Under the pieces are notes generated by a model, which ran no database searches, was not told the DNA's origin, and saw nothing but the letters and a program-made list of their open reading frames with translations. The translations under genes and the position numbers were made by a program. A stretch of DNA of 52,541 nt. It comes from Streptomyces termitum (lineage in GTDB: Bacteria > Actinomycetota > Actinomycetes > Streptomycetales > Streptomycetaceae). The stretch is from NCBI RefSeq assembly GCF_014650175.1, contig NZ_BMUL01000027.1:2219-54759 (forward strand), written 5' to 3'. Shown piece by piece: positions 39,928 through 50,200 of the stretch. How positions within the stretch are numbered: the first letter of the stretch is position 1; every line of letters starts with the position of its first letter.

Positions 39928-41499
39928 GTGATGTGGGATCGCTGGAGTGTCGAGTTCTACGACTTTTTGAAGCCGCCGCCGTCCTTGGGTGAGGGCATGC
40001 TCGGAGGGTTCGGTGATCTGCACGACCGGGCGGCGAGGAATGGAGCTCAGCATGGCACGCCGGTCCTTGTCACTGTCTCGGGCTTTGCCGATCCAGGCGT
40101 GAATCTGTTCTTTCGCGTCTCGCCGATGAAGGGGCGTGGGGCTCGGACTTGGAAGCGGTACGCGTACACGCTGGTCGTGTGGTTGAACTTCCTGCGGGTG
40201 TTCGGCAAGGGCTGGCGGGAGGCGACGGCGCGGGACGTGGAGGCGTTCAAGGACTGGCGCCTGACCGATGTACGCAATGACGACCGGATCAAGGCGGTCA
40301 GTTTCGACACGGACCGTGCCGCTCTGAACACCTTCTACACCTGGGCGTGGGGGAAGTACGGCGTCCAGAACCCTGTGTCCGGGGTCGCTCTGGCGTCGAG
40401 CTCCGGTGGCCGTTCTAGACAGGGGGTCGGCCCTGGGGGAGAGCGGCGCGATGGGTTCCGGCCAGCGGGTTCTCGTGGCCGTCAGGTGAAGTGGATGCTG
40501 CGTGCGCCCTTCGAGCAGTGGCGGGACATCGGTCTGCGCGGCTACGGCTTCGATGGGTTGCGCAGGGCCGGCTGGTCGGGGCCGAACGAGGACCGGGACG
40601 CGGTCTTCGTCGACGGGTTGTACGGCACGGGGCTGCGCCTTCAGGAGTGGGGGAGCGTCCTGGATGTGGAGATTCCGCGTTCCGCTGGAGGCCGTCTTCC
40701 ACGGGCCTGGTTGGCGGCGGCGTGCGTGAAGGGCGCCAAGGAGGGGCGATGGTACCGAATACCGAGGGCGGTACTGCGGGAGATCGAGGGCTACGCCGAC
40801 CCGCTGGAGGGTTCCCGGACGCAGGCGGTACGCCGAGCTCAACGGCGAGGGACCTACGAAAGGATCTCGTACAAGCGGGTGGTCCGTGGCTACAACGCCC
40901 GAAACCGGCTGCTGTATCTGGAGAGCGGGGGATCGCTCTCGGTAGACGTACTGGGCCCCGACGAGCGCCGTCTGCTGTTCCGGCGCACCGCGTCCGGGCT
41001 GGAGCCGCTGGCCCTGTGGCTGTCGCCGAACGGGATGCCAAAGAAGTTCGAGGGCTGGGAGGACACGTTCACCGCCGCCAACGAGCGGATCCAGCGGGTC
41101 TGGGCGCAGGCGGGCGGGGAGGGGCTCGTGCCGTTGTGGTGCCGCCCGCACATGTGCCGGCACTCTTTCGCCCTGAAGTGGTATTCGCTGCTCTCGACGG
41201 TGTGGCAGCCCCAGCTGGATGGGTTCACCGAGCAGGAACTCCTGGACATCCGGGAGATGTTCGGCGGCGTGTGGTACGCGCTGTCCCTCATGTTGGGTCA
41301 CGTCGATCCGTCCACAACGCGGGAGACGTACCTGGAGCCGTTCACCGCACTGCAGGTCGACTACTTGATGGAGTTGCTGGACAGCGAGGAGACCCAAGCG
41401 GTCGAAGTGCTGATCCGCACCGTGGCGGAGCAGGGTGGACGGACGCTGACCGGCGTCGCTCGTCCGGGCGCCCATGTTCAGATGGGGGGCCGGGCGTGA
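39928..41499 (+). CDS. Tyrosine recombinase 1 (TnpA-like) of the transposon
   Basis: The 523-residue protein has a SAM-like core-binding domain (WKRYAYTLVVWLNFLRVFGKGW, ~75-96) and a catalytic domain with Arg237 (GTGLRLQEW), His408 and Arg411 (RPHMCRHSFA), His458 and the nucleophile Tyr468 (LGHVDPSTTRETYL). All catalytic residues expected for DNA strand exchange are present. It is transcribed inward from the left end. Start is GTG 39928 or ATG 39931. The next gene overlaps by 4 bp (GTGA). Confidence 0.9.
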   Translation: MMWDRWSVEFYDFLKPPPSLGEGMLGGFGDLHDRAARNGAQHGTPVLVTVSGFADPGVNLFFRVSPMKGRGARTWKRYAYTLVVWLNFLRVFGKGWREATARDVEAFKDWRLTDVRNDDRIKAVSFDTDRAALNTFYTWAWGKYGVQNPVSGVALASSSGGRSRQGVGPGGERRDGFRPAGSRGRQVKWMLRAPFEQWRDIGLRGYGFDGLRRAGWSGPNEDRDAVFVDGLYGTGLRLQEWGSVLDVEIPRSAGGRLPRAWLAAACVKGAKEGRWYRIPRAVLREIEGYADPLEGSRTQAVRRAQRRGTYERISYKRVVRGYNARNRLLYLESGGSLSVDVLGPDERRLLFRRTASGLEPLALWLSPNGMPKKFEGWEDTFTAANERIQRVWAQAGGEGLVPLWCRPHMCRHSFALKWYSLLSTVWQPQLDGFTEQELLDIREMFGGVWYALSLMLGHVDPSTTRETYLEPFTALQVDYLMELLDSEETQAVEVLIRTVAEQGGRTLTGVARPGAHVQMGGRA

Positions 41500-43388
41500 G
41501 CGGGGGAGGGCGCGGCGGGCGCCAGGCGGGCATGCCGCCGTGCGACTGGCAGCCCCCGGAGCGGCTGCTGGAGGCATCGGGGGGTACCGCGGTACGCGTC
41601 ATCGAGGAGTCCGGCGACCGCTCGCGGGTGTTCGACTTCGCCAACATCCAAGACTCCAAGGGGAAGCGGGTCGTGATTGAAGAGGGCCTGCAACGCTGGT
41701 TCGCCTCCGCCTTCGCGGAACGTACCTCGCCGCGTTCGGGCGTGAAGCGGGTGAGAGGGGCCGAGAGCCTCTACGCGGTACTGTCCTGGCTCGCCCGCTA
41801 CTTCTCCGTCCAGAGCCCAACCGTCCGGGGGCCGGGCGACGTCACCGAGGCGCACGTGCTGGAGCTGTGGACGCACACGGAAGGACGAAACGCCGCCTCG
41901 CAACGCACCCACCTTCATCGGCTCCGGCAGCTGTGGCGTGATGACAAGAAGCTGTCGAAGGAGGTGCGAGACGCTCTGTACAAGGAGCGGATGCCGGAGG
42001 TGACGGAGCTTTCCGACGTCCCGGAGTACGACGACGCCATGCAGCGGATCATGGTCGCCCTGCGGCACGACATTCGGGTGGCGCGGGACCGCATCCGGTC
42101 CGGCCAGGATCTCCTGGCCCGCTTCCGAGCCGGACAGGTCGGATCCGGGCATCCAGACCACGAGCTCGGCATGCTGCTGGACGTCTTCGAGCGCACAGGT
42201 GATCTTCCGCGGGTGCCTGGAGGCACCATGGTGAGCGTGGTGTGGAAGCTGGGAGGGTCCAAGGTGATCACTCGGCGGTTGTGCCTTACCTCGCGGGAGT
42301 TGACGGCGTTCGGCCTGTTGCTGACGGCATTGACCGCGGAGAACTTCGGCACGGTGGCGGCCTGGCCCGCCGCGCACTACCGGCCGGATGGTGGAGTCGA
42401 GGGAGTTCCCCAGGTCGCGCTGATCGAGGCATCCAAGCCCCGGCGTGGCCCGGAGCGCGAGCACATGGTGACACCTGTGGAAGATGTGCCGGAAGAACTG
42501 GCCGATCTGCTGATCGCCGATGATCCAGAACACCGGCTGTTTCGTTCACCGCTACGGGTCTACCAGCTGCTGTTGGACCTGACTCAGCTCGCCCGGCGCC
42601 ACGGCGGCCACAGCTCGGCCTTCGCCGGATTCCGGACGCAGACATCCGGAGCGAAACGCTGGACGCGGGGGGCCGACGCCAAGAACATCGCCCGATGGTC
42701 CGTACAGCACGGATTTCCTACCAAGGAGCCCACGAAGGACGGGGTCGAGCCGGTGGAGTCGCGGCGACTGCGGCAGACCGGAATCGAGCGCAAGCGGCGC
42801 CCGGTGGCCCATAGCCGGTCCACCATGAACGATCACTACCTCGCCCGCAGCAAGGACATCGCCACCCAGTCCCGCGTCGTCGTCGCGGACGCACTGCGCT
42901 CCCAAGTAGCCGCTGCCCGCAAGCGACGCAGTATCGCCGTACTGCCGGCCGCGCTGGTTGCCCGGGCGGCGTCCGACCTAGAGGGCACCGCCCGGGACGC
43001 TGACCTGGATCCCGCGGTCCTTCAACGCCTGGTCTCCGGTGAACAGGACACCGTGCTGACGGGGTGCACCGACCACCTCAACAGCCCTGGAGCCCCACCG
43101 GGTCAACCCTGCGCAGAATCGTTCTTGGCCTGCCTGGGATGCGAGAACGCCCGCGCACTGCCCCACCAACTCCCCCTGCAAATAGCGGCCCTGGATCAAA
43201 TGAGCATCCTGAAGGTTCACACCGACGTGGCGACGTGGAACGCGAGACACGCGGTGCACCATGAGCGACTCGAGGACCTGGTGGGGCAGTACCACCAGTC
43301 CGAGCAGGACCAGGCACGCCGCCGGCTCACCGGGCGCCAGTCAGAAATGATCAACGACCTGATGGCCGGACGGATGGACCTGCGATGA
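41496..43388 (+). CDS. Tyrosine-recombinase-like protein 2 (TnpB-like)
   Basis: The 630-residue protein has the same length as Tn554 TnpB. Its catalytic box is divergent: ESRRLRQTGIERKRRPVAHSRSTMNDHYLARS contains Arg, a His and a Tyr in recombinase spacing, but the first His of HxxR is Glu/Arg here. A Cys-containing C-terminal region (CTDHLNSP, FLACLGCENARALPHQLP) follows. It may act with the first protein as an asymmetric partner. GTG 41496 overlaps the previous stop; its own stop overlaps the next ATG. Confidence 0.82.
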   Translation: MSGGGRGGRQAGMPPCDWQPPERLLEASGGTAVRVIEESGDRSRVFDFANIQDSKGKRVVIEEGLQRWFASAFAERTSPRSGVKRVRGAESLYAVLSWLARYFSVQSPTVRGPGDVTEAHVLELWTHTEGRNAASQRTHLHRLRQLWRDDKKLSKEVRDALYKERMPEVTELSDVPEYDDAMQRIMVALRHDIRVARDRIRSGQDLLARFRAGQVGSGHPDHELGMLLDVFERTGDLPRVPGGTMVSVVWKLGGSKVITRRLCLTSRELTAFGLLLTALTAENFGTVAAWPAAHYRPDGGVEGVPQVALIEASKPRRGPEREHMVTPVEDVPEELADLLIADDPEHRLFRSPLRVYQLLLDLTQLARRHGGHSSAFAGFRTQTSGAKRWTRGADAKNIARWSVQHGFPTKEPTKDGVEPVESRRLRQTGIERKRRPVAHSRSTMNDHYLARSKDIATQSRVVVADALRSQVAAARKRRSIAVLPAALVARAASDLEGTARDADLDPAVLQRLVSGEQDTVLTGCTDHLNSPGAPPGQPCAESFLACLGCENARALPHQLPLQIAALDQMSILKVHTDVATWNARHAVHHERLEDLVGQYHQSEQDQARRRLTGRQSEMINDLMAGRMDLR

Positions 43389-45535
43389 CCACGGCCAATG
43401 ACGCTGCCGCTACCCTGCCGGCGCTGCTGAACGAACTTGCGGACAGGGACGTCCTCCATACCCGGTCTCTGCGGCACGGAACCGACCCCGCGGCACTGTC
43501 CAGGGTCAGGGATCGCGCCTGGTCACTGGCGGAAGCCCAGCCGGACCAGCACCTCGAATCGATCACACTCCACTGGCCGACGTATCCGAACCTGCTGGAG
43601 CACGACTTCAAGGTCTTTATCCTGGCAACCCTCGACAGGCCGTACCCGCCCGCCCTGGGCAGGTACACGGGGATCGACCAGGCGAGCATCTCCACGGTGC
43701 ACCTGTGGTTCAAGCGCCTGCGCGTCTTTGCGACCTGGCTGCGGCATCGCGGCATCGATCGGCTCTACGAAGTGAACGACCGCGATCTCGACCAGTATCT
43801 GGATCATGTCCGGTCCATACAGGCCAGTACGAGCACACGCCGCCAACTCTTCAGCGCCGTTCGGGCCGTGTGGGCCTATGCGCAGTATTTGCCTCCGGAA
43901 TGCCGTATGTCCGTTGCGGAGCCGTGGCAGGGACGCTCTCCGGGCGAGCTCGCGGAGGACATCCAGACCGGCCGCGGCAACAAGACCGCGAGGATCGCGG
44001 TGGACACGATGATCCCCCTGCTGGACTGGGCCCTGCGGATCGTCGAAGACATCGGCCCGGATGTCCGTGATGCCTGGCGAGAATTCCGTCAGCTGTACAC
44101 CGGAACCCATCCCGGGCAGGCGCGGTTCGCCGGACTGCCACGCGCCGAGCGGATGAACCTCTTCCTCCGGGACGCACACCGCACAGGCGTCGCGCTGCCA
44201 GGCGACCCCGAGAGCCCTGGCGCGATTGACTACAAGTACTTGGCCTGCCTCCTCGGGCTTCCCGTGGCGTCCAATTCCATCGGCCTCGGGCTCCGTTCGA
44301 TCGCCGAAGCCTCCGAAGCCTCCGGAGTTCCGGTGGCCGGGGACTTCTTCATCGGTAGTGTCGCTGGTCAGGTCGACGGGCGCCCGTGGAGGGGCAAGCC
44401 GATCACCGCGTCCGAACTCCCCGAACTCGTCTGGGTGGTGACGGCGGCATGTTTCGTCATCGTGTCCTATCTATCCGGTATGCGCCCCGGGGAAGTGTCC
44501 AATCTCCGCCGCGGCTGCCGTGCGGAGGATCCCGATTCCGGGGAGCTGCTGCTGCTCGGGCACCGTGGCAAAGGTCACGACCGCACCGCGGCCGAGTCGC
44601 GCAGGCCGGCCAGCCGCCCTTGGGCGGTCGTCCGCCCCGTGCATCAATCCATCGACCTGCTGGAGACGCTTCACGCAACCGACATGCTTTTCCCGACCCG
44701 CCTGCCCGGAGGCAGCGGCCGCAGGAGTCGAATGGGCGCTATGACGTGGGGATCCAGCAAGGTCATCCGTGAGCTGCAGAGGCTCCAGGACTGGGTGAAC
44801 TCCACCTTCACCCCCGCCGATGGGACAGTGGCGATTCCTCCAGATCCCATCAAGCACCTGCACGGGTCGCGCTTCCGCCGAACCCTCGCGTACTTCATCG
44901 TGCGCCGCCCTCGCGGCCTCATTGCCGCCGCTCTTCAGTACGGCCATCTCAGGACGAAGGTCACTCTGAATTACGCCGCCCAAGGCGACGATTCCTGGCT
45001 GGACGACGTCGCGGTGGAGCGTCTGGAGATGGCCCTCGAGCAGTCCGAGGACGACTGGACTCGTCTGGATGAGGACAACGAGCAGGTCAGCGGGCCGGCC
45101 GCAGCCGAGTACCGACGCCGGTCTGCTGGCGCTGCGGCCTTCCTCGGCCGCACCGTACGCGCGCAGGCCAGCGTCAAGCGACTCCTTGAGCAAAGCGACA
45201 CCGACATCCACCACGGCGAAGCCATGACCTGCGTCCATCGAGCCGAAACCGCCGAGTGCCGGAAGGAGAAGCTGCTGCTGGGACTACCCGCCGATGATGG
45301 GCCCGACGAATCGCTGTGCCACAGCAGTTGCGCCAACCTCGCTTACACCGACCGGGACATCGCCGAACACCGCAGGCGACTGCCCATCCTGGAAAATGAG
45401 GCCCGTGACCCGATGACGCCACGTCCGCGTCGGGACCGAGCCGCCGCGAAGGCGGCGCAGATCTGCGTAGTGATCGAGCTGCACGAGGCGTCACGCCTGG
45501 AAGTCACACACATGGAAGGAGGCCGGGTCGCATGA
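43385..45535 (+). CDS. Tyrosine recombinase 3 of the transposon
   Basis: The 716-residue protein has a catalytic domain with Arg in SYLSGMRPGEVSNL (near 364), HGSRFRRTLAY (HxxR) and YGHLRTKVTLNYAA with His and Tyr in normal spacing. A long C-terminal extension has Cys clusters (CVHRAETAECRKEK; ESLCHSSCANLAYTD) that could bind zinc. ATG 43385 overlaps the previous stop (ATGA). The third recombinase distinguishes this element from Tn554, which has two, and recalls recombinase-in-trio elements. Confidence 0.88.
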   Translation: MTTANDAAATLPALLNELADRDVLHTRSLRHGTDPAALSRVRDRAWSLAEAQPDQHLESITLHWPTYPNLLEHDFKVFILATLDRPYPPALGRYTGIDQASISTVHLWFKRLRVFATWLRHRGIDRLYEVNDRDLDQYLDHVRSIQASTSTRRQLFSAVRAVWAYAQYLPPECRMSVAEPWQGRSPGELAEDIQTGRGNKTARIAVDTMIPLLDWALRIVEDIGPDVRDAWREFRQLYTGTHPGQARFAGLPRAERMNLFLRDAHRTGVALPGDPESPGAIDYKYLACLLGLPVASNSIGLGLRSIAEASEASGVPVAGDFFIGSVAGQVDGRPWRGKPITASELPELVWVVTAACFVIVSYLSGMRPGEVSNLRRGCRAEDPDSGELLLLGHRGKGHDRTAAESRRPASRPWAVVRPVHQSIDLLETLHATDMLFPTRLPGGSGRRSRMGAMTWGSSKVIRELQRLQDWVNSTFTPADGTVAIPPDPIKHLHGSRFRRTLAYFIVRRPRGLIAAALQYGHLRTKVTLNYAAQGDDSWLDDVAVERLEMALEQSEDDWTRLDEDNEQVSGPAAAEYRRRSAGAAAFLGRTVRAQASVKRLLEQSDTDIHHGEAMTCVHRAETAECRKEKLLLGLPADDGPDESLCHSSCANLAYTDRDIAEHRRRLPILENEARDPMTPRPRRDRAAAKAAQICVVIELHEASRLEVTHMEGGRVA

Positions 45536-45972
45536 CACGAAGGAACCGAGACCGGGAAGCCGAACGTCAGGACATACGCGCCGCGGCAGAACGCCTTCTG
45601 GCCGGGACACCCCTGCGCTCGTCTGTCGGAAAGCTCACGGGGACCGAGCTGATCGCCGAGTGCGGGCTCCGGCGCGACGTCGTCTATGGCGATCACAAAG
45701 AGCTCGTGGAAGAGTTCCGGGCACGGGCCAAGGCGCAGAACTTCACCCCGCAGGTCGTCCAGGACATGGCCGATGAGAACACCGCGCTGCGCGAAGCCCT
45801 GACGAAGATCAAGACGGGTCTCGCGGCAGTGCGCGAACGGGTTCGCGCACTGGTGCGCGCTGCCACCGAGCTGTCTCTGGAGCTGGAGCAGACCCGGGAA
45901 GAGCTCGCAGCGGCTCAGCAGGTCACCCGGCTTCCGGGACCCAGAGGAACTGGACGAATTCCCGAACGTTAA
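45532..45972 (+). CDS. Small coiled-coil protein (TnpC/DUF6262-like)
   Basis: The 146-residue protein has an N-terminal HTH-like part (GTELIAECGLRRDVVYGDHKELVEEF) and a C-terminal coiled coil (DENTALREALTKIKTGLAAVRERVRALV, LSLELEQTREELAAAQQV). It follows the recombinases with a 4-bp overlap and matches Tn554 TnpC in place and size; TnpC helps orientation and efficiency of transposition. Its stop falls within the internal copy of the transposon right end. Confidence 0.75.
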   Translation: MTRRNRDREAERQDIRAAAERLLAGTPLRSSVGKLTGTELIAECGLRRDVVYGDHKELVEEFRARAKAQNFTPQVVQDMADENTALREALTKIKTGLAAVRERVRALVRAATELSLELEQTREELAAAQQVTRLPGPRGTGRIPER

Positions 45973-45998
45973 ACCTGACAGCCGACTTGCCTAATGAA
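45971..45998. repeat. Internal copy of the transposon right end
   Basis: The 28-bp sequence matches the right terminus (50565-50592) at 24 of 28 positions in the same orientation, including CGACTTGCCTA and TGAA. It lies exactly between the recombinase operon and the convergent cargo genes. Confidence 0.8.
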
Positions 45999-46029
45999 TT
46001 GAGGGCAGGCAGCGCCACGAACTTCCGGC

Positions 46030-47241
46030 TCATGCCTGGCCAGCCCACGCAGTAGCGGCCGGCCATGCGACAACGGGGTGGGATGCAGCACCGTGCCCCT
46101 CGGCAATGTTCACGCGGGAAAACTTGATGACCGAGGCCGGTCCCAACCTGCCCTTACCCCGAACGAAGCCGTTGAACTGGAGGCAGTGGACGCTACCGGA
46201 TGGCTCAGCGACTGCGGAAACCATAAGCGGGCTGAGGGGAATGGGCTCGACATCCTTGTCGACGAGCAGTACTGCTCCGTTGACGATAGGAATGTTGGTG
46301 AGTATCTCAACCGGGCTAGGATTTCCGGTTCCATGAAGATTAAGAGCTTCAACCGCGTACATTTCGCCGTCATATTTCATCGATTTGGCGACAATCAATT
46401 CGCCAGTACGGGACGAGATCATCCGGTGCGCGACACGGCGAAGAAATGAATCAAGGCGCCCCAAATCTTCAGGGCTCGGATCAGCAGTGTCGTGGAAAAT
46501 GCCATTTCGGATAGGTATGAAATTCTGGACGGTCTGGCGTGCCCCGGAGTCGGGAGCGATACACGAAAGGAGGCGCCTGAACGCGCTGCTGGCACTGGGG
46601 CTACCGGCCAGCGCCGTACAGACGTTGAACCACGTTCCCATGGCCGGCGCGGCGAGCTTGTCGAGAGTGATTCCAGGCAGGACGAACGGCGGCGTGCTGG
46701 AGAGACCGACGACTGCTGCGAAGCGCAGTAACGACTCCAGGGCGTGAAGTCCCTCCGTGAGCTGCTTTTCAGAGTCTGTGGTTCGGATATAGCGAGCAAG
46801 GCGCGAGGCGATCGGCGTGGGCAGGTGCTCGCTTGCGATGGTCAGGGATTGCTTGTGGCGGTCAGCGAGGATCGTGGTTGCCCGGTCGAGTAGCTCCCGG
46901 TCGGCGACGTCCTTGAAGATCCAGTCGGTAGCTCCGAGGCGCATAGCCTGGATGATCTGTTGCGTGGCGCCCTCGCCGGAGAGGACAAGGGTAGGAATGC
47001 GCGAGCCTTCGGCGTGAAGCTGCTTCAGTAGCCACAGGCCGCCCCATTCTTCAGGGGGCATCTTCATGTCGATCACGACGAGGTCAAAGGGCTGTGCGGC
47101 AAGTGCGTCACGTGCTGCCTGGCCATCCTCGACGAAGGTGAGCCGTGCCTTGGCTCGTCGCAGGGGATTGCACAGGGTTCTCGCGACATCAGTCTGGTCG
47201 TCTGCTACCAGGATTTGGATATCTGCGAGGGGGTGGGTCAC
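46030..47241 (-). CDS. Response regulator with HEPN-like RNase effector domain
   Basis: The 403-residue protein starts with a receiver domain (residues ~5-125): acidic Asp14-Asp15 (LVADDQTD), phospho-acceptor Asp58 (LVVIDMKMPPE), Ser88 (LVLSGEG) and Lys110 (DWIFKDV). Residues ~155-275 are helical and contain Arg245-Asn246-x3-His250 (FIPIRNGIFHD), the RNxxxH signature of HEPN RNases. A beta-rich tail (~290-380) resembles parts attached to HEPN domains in defence proteins. The GTG start overlaps the kinase stop (GTGA). I infer an RNase switched by phosphorylation. Confidence 0.85.
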   Translation of the reverse strand: MTHPLADIQILVADDQTDVARTLCNPLRRAKARLTFVEDGQAARDALAAQPFDLVVIDMKMPPEEWGGLWLLKQLHAEGSRIPTLVLSGEGATQQIIQAMRLGATDWIFKDVADRELLDRATTILADRHKQSLTIASEHLPTPIASRLARYIRTTDSEKQLTEGLHALESLLRFAAVVGLSSTPPFVLPGITLDKLAAPAMGTWFNVCTALAGSPSASSAFRRLLSCIAPDSGARQTVQNFIPIRNGIFHDTADPSPEDLGRLDSFLRRVAHRMISSRTGELIVAKSMKYDGEMYAVEALNLHGTGNPSPVEILTNIPIVNGAVLLVDKDVEPIPLSPLMVSAVAEPSGSVHCLQFNGFVRGKGRLGPASVIKFSRVNIAEGHGAASHPVVAWPAATAWAGQA

Positions 47242-50200
47242 GTTGTCTCCTGGTTCGGGGCAGGGGCGATGGGGAGGGTGATGAGCCACGCGGTACCGGA
47301 GTGCACCTGGAGAGCAGTGAGGTGGCCTCCAGCGCGCGCCAGGAGCGAACGGGCTCCGAGAAGGCCGAGGCCGTTTCCTCCGGGTTTAGTACTGCGGATG
47401 CGTTCGCCAGATTCGAGGGCTGCGAGAACATCAGGAGGGAGGCCGGGGCCGGAGTCGGAAACGTCGATTACGGCTTCATTGGCGTCCGCAGTCCAGTCCA
47501 GGGTCATCGCGCCGCCATCGTGCATTGCCTCTATCGCGTTGCCTACCAGATTGTCCAGGATCGCGCGGAGAGTCCGTTCTCCTAGGGCTACGCGGGCTGT
47601 ACTCCGGGCATCAGGGACCGAGAGGGAGATCGTTTGGGGCAGCCGGGGAAGCAGGGCGGCGGCGTAAGAGCGGAGGAAAGAGCCCAGTTCGGTACTCAAC
47701 TCGTCATCGTGGCCGGACATGGCCGTGGATGCCTTGAGTCGGACCGCGAGGGACTGGGCTTGGTCTAGGTGCCGACTGGCCGCCAATTGGTGTTCGCGGT
47801 GCGCGGTACGTGTCGTGGCGGGCGCGGAAGCGGCTGTCCGAGCGGCGGTGACCTGATTCTTCAGGTCGTGGAGGAGGCCCGCGATACTGGCTCGGTACGG
47901 CTCGGTTTTGGGTTGAAGGGCGGCGAGCGCAGCGCGGGCTATAGGTCCAGGAGCCGACGGAGTGTGTGCTGTAGCGACGGTCGCCTCGATGCCGAGTACA
48001 GAGGTTTCGAGAGTGACTGTCCTGGTCGCACCGGCCCAGAGGGCACAGGTCTCGTCGAGTTCCGCCTGTTGTGCCTCATCGAGGGCTGCGGCGAACCGGA
48101 GTTTTACGGGTATGTAACTGAGCATTTGGACACTCGCCTTGCCTCTCACTCTGAGTAGAGCGTTGGCGAGCCCATCGAGGACAGCCCGTTCGCGGCCGGT
48201 GAGAGTGGTATCGATTCCTTTTTCTCCAATGAGGACATCGAGTCGCCCGCGATGCAGGACCGCCCATGCCTCGACAAGTTCTCGAACACTGGTGTCGGGG
48301 TCATCGGTACCCATGCAGCGGCAGATGTCGCAGAGCCGGGCCAGTCGGTCGAAGTCCTCGCGGGTCAGGGACTCGGGATCTTGGAGTCGTTCAATGCGTC
48401 TTACGACGTGGGTGAGCTCGACATCGACGCTTCGGGACTGATCGTCTGCCAACTCGGCGTCGCGGGCGGCGCGAAACACCGTCTCGAACCTACCGATCCG
48501 ATCGTCCAAGTTCATGGCACGGGTCATGAGCTGATCAGCTTCCGTGGCCCACTCGAGGAAGGCTTCGGGAGATGCTGCCCACTGGAGGCCAAACAGTTGC
48601 CCGGATATCCACCGTTGAAGAGGAATGGTAGTACTCGTGAGCGCTGCCGCCTGGTGGGCCAACATGAAGCGGGCCAGAGACTGGTCCTCCGCAGACGCGG
48701 ACGTCATTGCCTTTGCTGGTCGGCGTTCGGCGAGGCGATCCAAGACGTCGAGGACTACCTCACTGGCATTATGCCGCGCGGCTGTCTTCGATGGACCTGG
48801 CGCGCCTTCCCTTGCCTTGACGCTGATAGTCAACGAGGGGCTTGTCAGCACGGCTGTGGCGCGGCGTTGCTTCAGGTGGTCCGGCCCGTACTCACGAAAG
48901 GTGTAGTCGATCTGGAGCTTCATGCTGCTGGCGAGAATCCCGAGCACGGTCGAGGGATCATGCTCAGCGTCAGGCATGATCGTCCGCCACAGCGGAGCCC
49001 ACTCCTGAGGCCAGTCGTGAGCGAGTGATGGTGGGAAATTCTTTGCGACGTAGACAGCGCCGATCACCGCTTGGAAGGCGTTCGATCCCACCTCAACAGG
49101 TATTCCCTTGCTGGCCTGTCCGATACCCAGGAGGAGAGCTTGCGCCAGCCCTGTCTGGCGCAGCGCAGAGTCGAACGCGGTGTTAGGCACGCTGCTGGTG
49201 ATGACTGATTCGGGTGGTGAGAGAACCGCCCTCCGCGACCGGACGAGGAGATACTCAAAAGAGAAGGCTTGGGAGCCCATGAAGCTGAGCGCTTGGTTGT
49301 CTTGCTGATGGAGTGGCGCCAACAGTCTTCGCTGCTCATAGGTCCAGGAAGCGTGGGCCAGTGCCTGGCCAAGTAACGGGCGGGCGATAGGAGGAAGGGA
49401 GAAAAGATCCTGGAGCCGCTGCACGGCTGCCAAGTGGGCTTCTGAGCCTGGGATCTCTCCGAGCACCGGGCGAGGGGCCGACCGGGCTGCGGCTTCTTCC
49501 AGAGCAGAGGGTATGTGCCTTGCGAGGAAGTCAAGAGCTGCGTTGCGAGCCGCTGTCTTCCTGCTGTTGCCCTGTGCAGTACCTTGCCGACCTCTACTGT
49601 CCGTCGCAACAGCCGTGAAGACTAGAGCGTGATCAGGACCTTCGCTGTTGATCTCGTAGCTGGCCGGCTCCATGGTGCTGCGGCGAAGGAGAACGTCAAG
49701 CATGGTCCTCGGGTCGGCGAGCACCTCCGATCTCGCCACGTTCCCCGCAAGACCTTCTAGGAGCTTGCTGGCCACATGCTGCTCATCGAGGAGGCAGAGG
49801 ACGCCGAGCAACTGCCGAAACAAAGCGCCTGTGACTCCCGGCGGGAGTGGCTTTCCAAGTAGGCCAGCGCTGACCCGACACGAGAGAAGCAGCCAGGTTT
49901 GCTTGGCTGCCCATTCCGGGATCTTAGGAGGGACGGTGCTTGTGTGCTTGCTCAGCGCACCGGCCGTCAGCGACGGCAACTCCTGATAGGCCCGTACTGC
50001 ACCAAGCCGCCTCGCGAAAGCGTCGCCGAGCGTGGCGAGAGTGTCCAACAGCCCTCGTGTCACGCCCGGAAGGACATCCTGATGCTCGTAGACGAAGGAG
50101 ATATGCGTCAGCGCGACCGTCAGCGCACGCCTCACGCCTCCAGATGGCGGGCGGAATCCGCAGTCCTGAAGGTGCGTCAAGGCCGGAGAGATATCGTGCG

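Noticed and set aside
40491..41495. N-terminal extension of recombinase 2
   Set aside because: This part overlaps recombinase 1 in another frame; the GTG at 41496 with stop overlap is the natural start.
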